Below are positions 6,782-7,861 of a stretch of DNA of 7,861 nucleotides, in pieces. This DNA comes from Bacteroidota bacterium (lineage in GTDB: Bacteria > Bacteroidota > Bacteroidia > B-17B0 > Aurantibacillaceae), in assembly GCA_005800865.1 (NCBI GenBank), contig SYEI01000201.1, positions 1 through 7,861 on the forward strand, read 5' to 3'. Made by a program: the position numbers and the translations under genes. The notes under the pieces are model-generated. The model was not told the DNA's origin, searched no databases, and saw nothing but the letters and a program-made list of their open reading frames with translations. Numbering within the stretch: the first letter of the stretch is position 1; each line of letters starts with the position of its first letter.

Positions 6782-7861
6782 ATGAAAAAAACGCTTTCAC
6801 TATTAATCGTATTTATACCTATGTTTTTGTTTTCTCAAACAAAAGAGGAGGATTTAATTTTTTTCAAAATTGATAGTTTGAAAAAAGTGGCTATTGGACA
6901 GAAAAATGATACAAATAAAGTAAAAACGTTTTTTAGAATAGGTGTAAGCTATAGTGAATTATTAGAGAAATATCCTGGATTAAATGATAGTATTGATTGT
7001 TATTTTTCAAAATCTGAAATATTATCTAAAACTATAAAATTTCAAAATGTCTATGCGAAAAGAGTTTTACGGTATTGTAGGTATATAGATTTATACGTCA
7101 GTAAACCAAGCCAGGAGGCAGTTAGGAAAATCAGACTTTGCTATCAAGCTATTAAAATATATAGTGAAATAAAAGATACAACAAATTTGATTGGTGTATA
7201 TAATAATTTAATTTTTCTCTATAATACTATTGGTGATTACGAGAAATCATTGCAATTATCTAGAACTGTTTTACAAATACTTATACATGTAAAAGATGAA
7301 AAGCAAATTATATATGCCCTTGAAACCCTTGGAGACTCTTTTTATCAATTAAATCAAACTGATAGTTCTTTATACTATTATAAACTGATATTTAAAAAAT
7401 TAGAGACATTGTCCTCAGATATTAAGCGAGAACTATTTGATATTAAAGTTGGAATAATAAATGATATATGTGATTTATATTCCGAAAAAGGAAATTATAA
7501 AAGAGCATTGCTTTTCTTTAAAGAAAATGAGGGTGTAGTTTTGTCATGTAGCGATACATTGGAAGAGCAATTATATGAGATTGTTCGCGCAGGCAGCATT
7601 ATAGGAAATGCGTATATGCAGCTTAAAAATTATTCTTCTGCCGTTTCTTGTTTTGAGAATACAATAATTAGATATAATAATGGTATTGATATTTATCATC
7701 GTTCCTGGGAAGAGTTGTCGAATTTATATTATCTCTATGGGTCAACTCTTAAAGAAATGAACTCGTATCCAAAAGCCATTGAAAAACTTAATATGGGTTT
7801 AAAGTATGCTGGATCTAATTACTCTAGAAAAGCAGAAGTGTTAAGTGAGTTAGCGGATACA
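6782..7861 (+). CDS. Exported TPR-repeat protein, possible N-terminal sensor part of a signalling protein (3' partial)
   Basis: An open frame starts at ATG 6782 and continues for 360 codons to the last base without a stop, so the gene is truncated by the window. Residues 1-19 (MKKTLSLLIVFIPMFLFSQ) are a clear Sec signal peptide with a typical FS-Q cleavage region. Helical hairpin repeats of TPR type lie near residues 134-167, 175-208, 223-252, 270-298 and 312-341, with phased G/A, Y and A positions such as LYNTIGDYEKSLQL, AYMQLKNYSSAVSCF and EMNSYPKAIEKL. A DSLKK...DTNKVKTF segment at 31-50 resembles the start of Bacteroidota TPR proteins that continue into a membrane helix and a histidine kinase or HTH domain. 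That C-terminal part is not visible, so the signalling role is inferred and a plain TPR scaffold is possible. ATA, AGA and AGT codons are frequent, unlike aconitase. An AAGGAG-like string near 6747-6752 is about 30 bases upstream, too far for a ribosome binding site. Confidence 0.88.
   Translation, partial: MKKTLSLLIVFIPMFLFSQTKEEDLIFFKIDSLKKVAIGQKNDTNKVKTFFRIGVSYSELLEKYPGLNDSIDCYFSKSEILSKTIKFQNVYAKRVLRYCRYIDLYVSKPSQEAVRKIRLCYQAIKIYSEIKDTTNLIGVYNNLIFLYNTIGDYEKSLQLSRTVLQILIHVKDEKQIIYALETLGDSFYQLNQTDSSLYYYKLIFKKLETLSSDIKRELFDIKVGIINDICDLYSEKGNYKRALLFFKENEGVVLSCSDTLEEQLYEIVRAGSIIGNAYMQLKNYSSAVSCFENTIIRYNNGIDIYHRSWEELSNLYYLYGSTLKEMNSYPKAIEKLNMGLKYAGSNYSRKAEVLSELADT

Overview
The window looks like a chromosomal segment of an AT-rich member of the Bacteroidota, probably in or near the Flavobacteriia. 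Four things point that way: a protease with a type A Por/T9SS C-terminal sorting domain, a short PUR-family (DUF3276-type) protein, start codons preceded by A-rich sequence instead of Shine-Dalgarno motifs, and a mitochondrial-type aconitase. The genus cannot be fixed from the sequence alone.

Layout, left to right, with every gene on the + strand: (1) bases 1-2127 hold the 3' part of a secreted M43 (pappalysin/cytophagalysin-like) metalloprotease whose start lies outside the window, followed by a strong terminator hairpin. (2) Bases 2279-2644 encode a 121-residue PUR-family nucleic-acid-binding protein with its own terminator. (3) Bases 2760-4007 encode a seven-helix DoxX-like membrane protein with a beta-rich C-terminal domain. 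(4) Bases 4008-4397 contain no gene. About 240 of these bases form a long, GC-rich imperfect inverted repeat (4019-4259) that can fold into one large hairpin. (5) Bases 4398-6665 encode a complete aconitate hydratase with all expected Fe-S ligands and active-site residues, followed by a terminator. (6) From 6782 to the right edge runs the 5' part of an exported TPR-repeat protein that is cut by the window end.

Three of the four junctions carry a clear hairpin plus T-run, and the fourth carries the large inverted repeat. The genes therefore read as separate transcription units, not an operon, and I see no shared pathway. The proteins act in different places: secreted protease, cytosolic nucleic-acid binder, inner-membrane protein, TCA-cycle enzyme, and exported TPR scaffold or sensor.

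The least explained object is the inverted-repeat element at 4019-4259. It has a multi-stem architecture, a local GC-rich patch and possible alternative pairings, so it is a candidate dispersed repeat and/or structured RNA. I see no phage, insertion sequence, CRISPR array, tRNA, rRNA or defence system.
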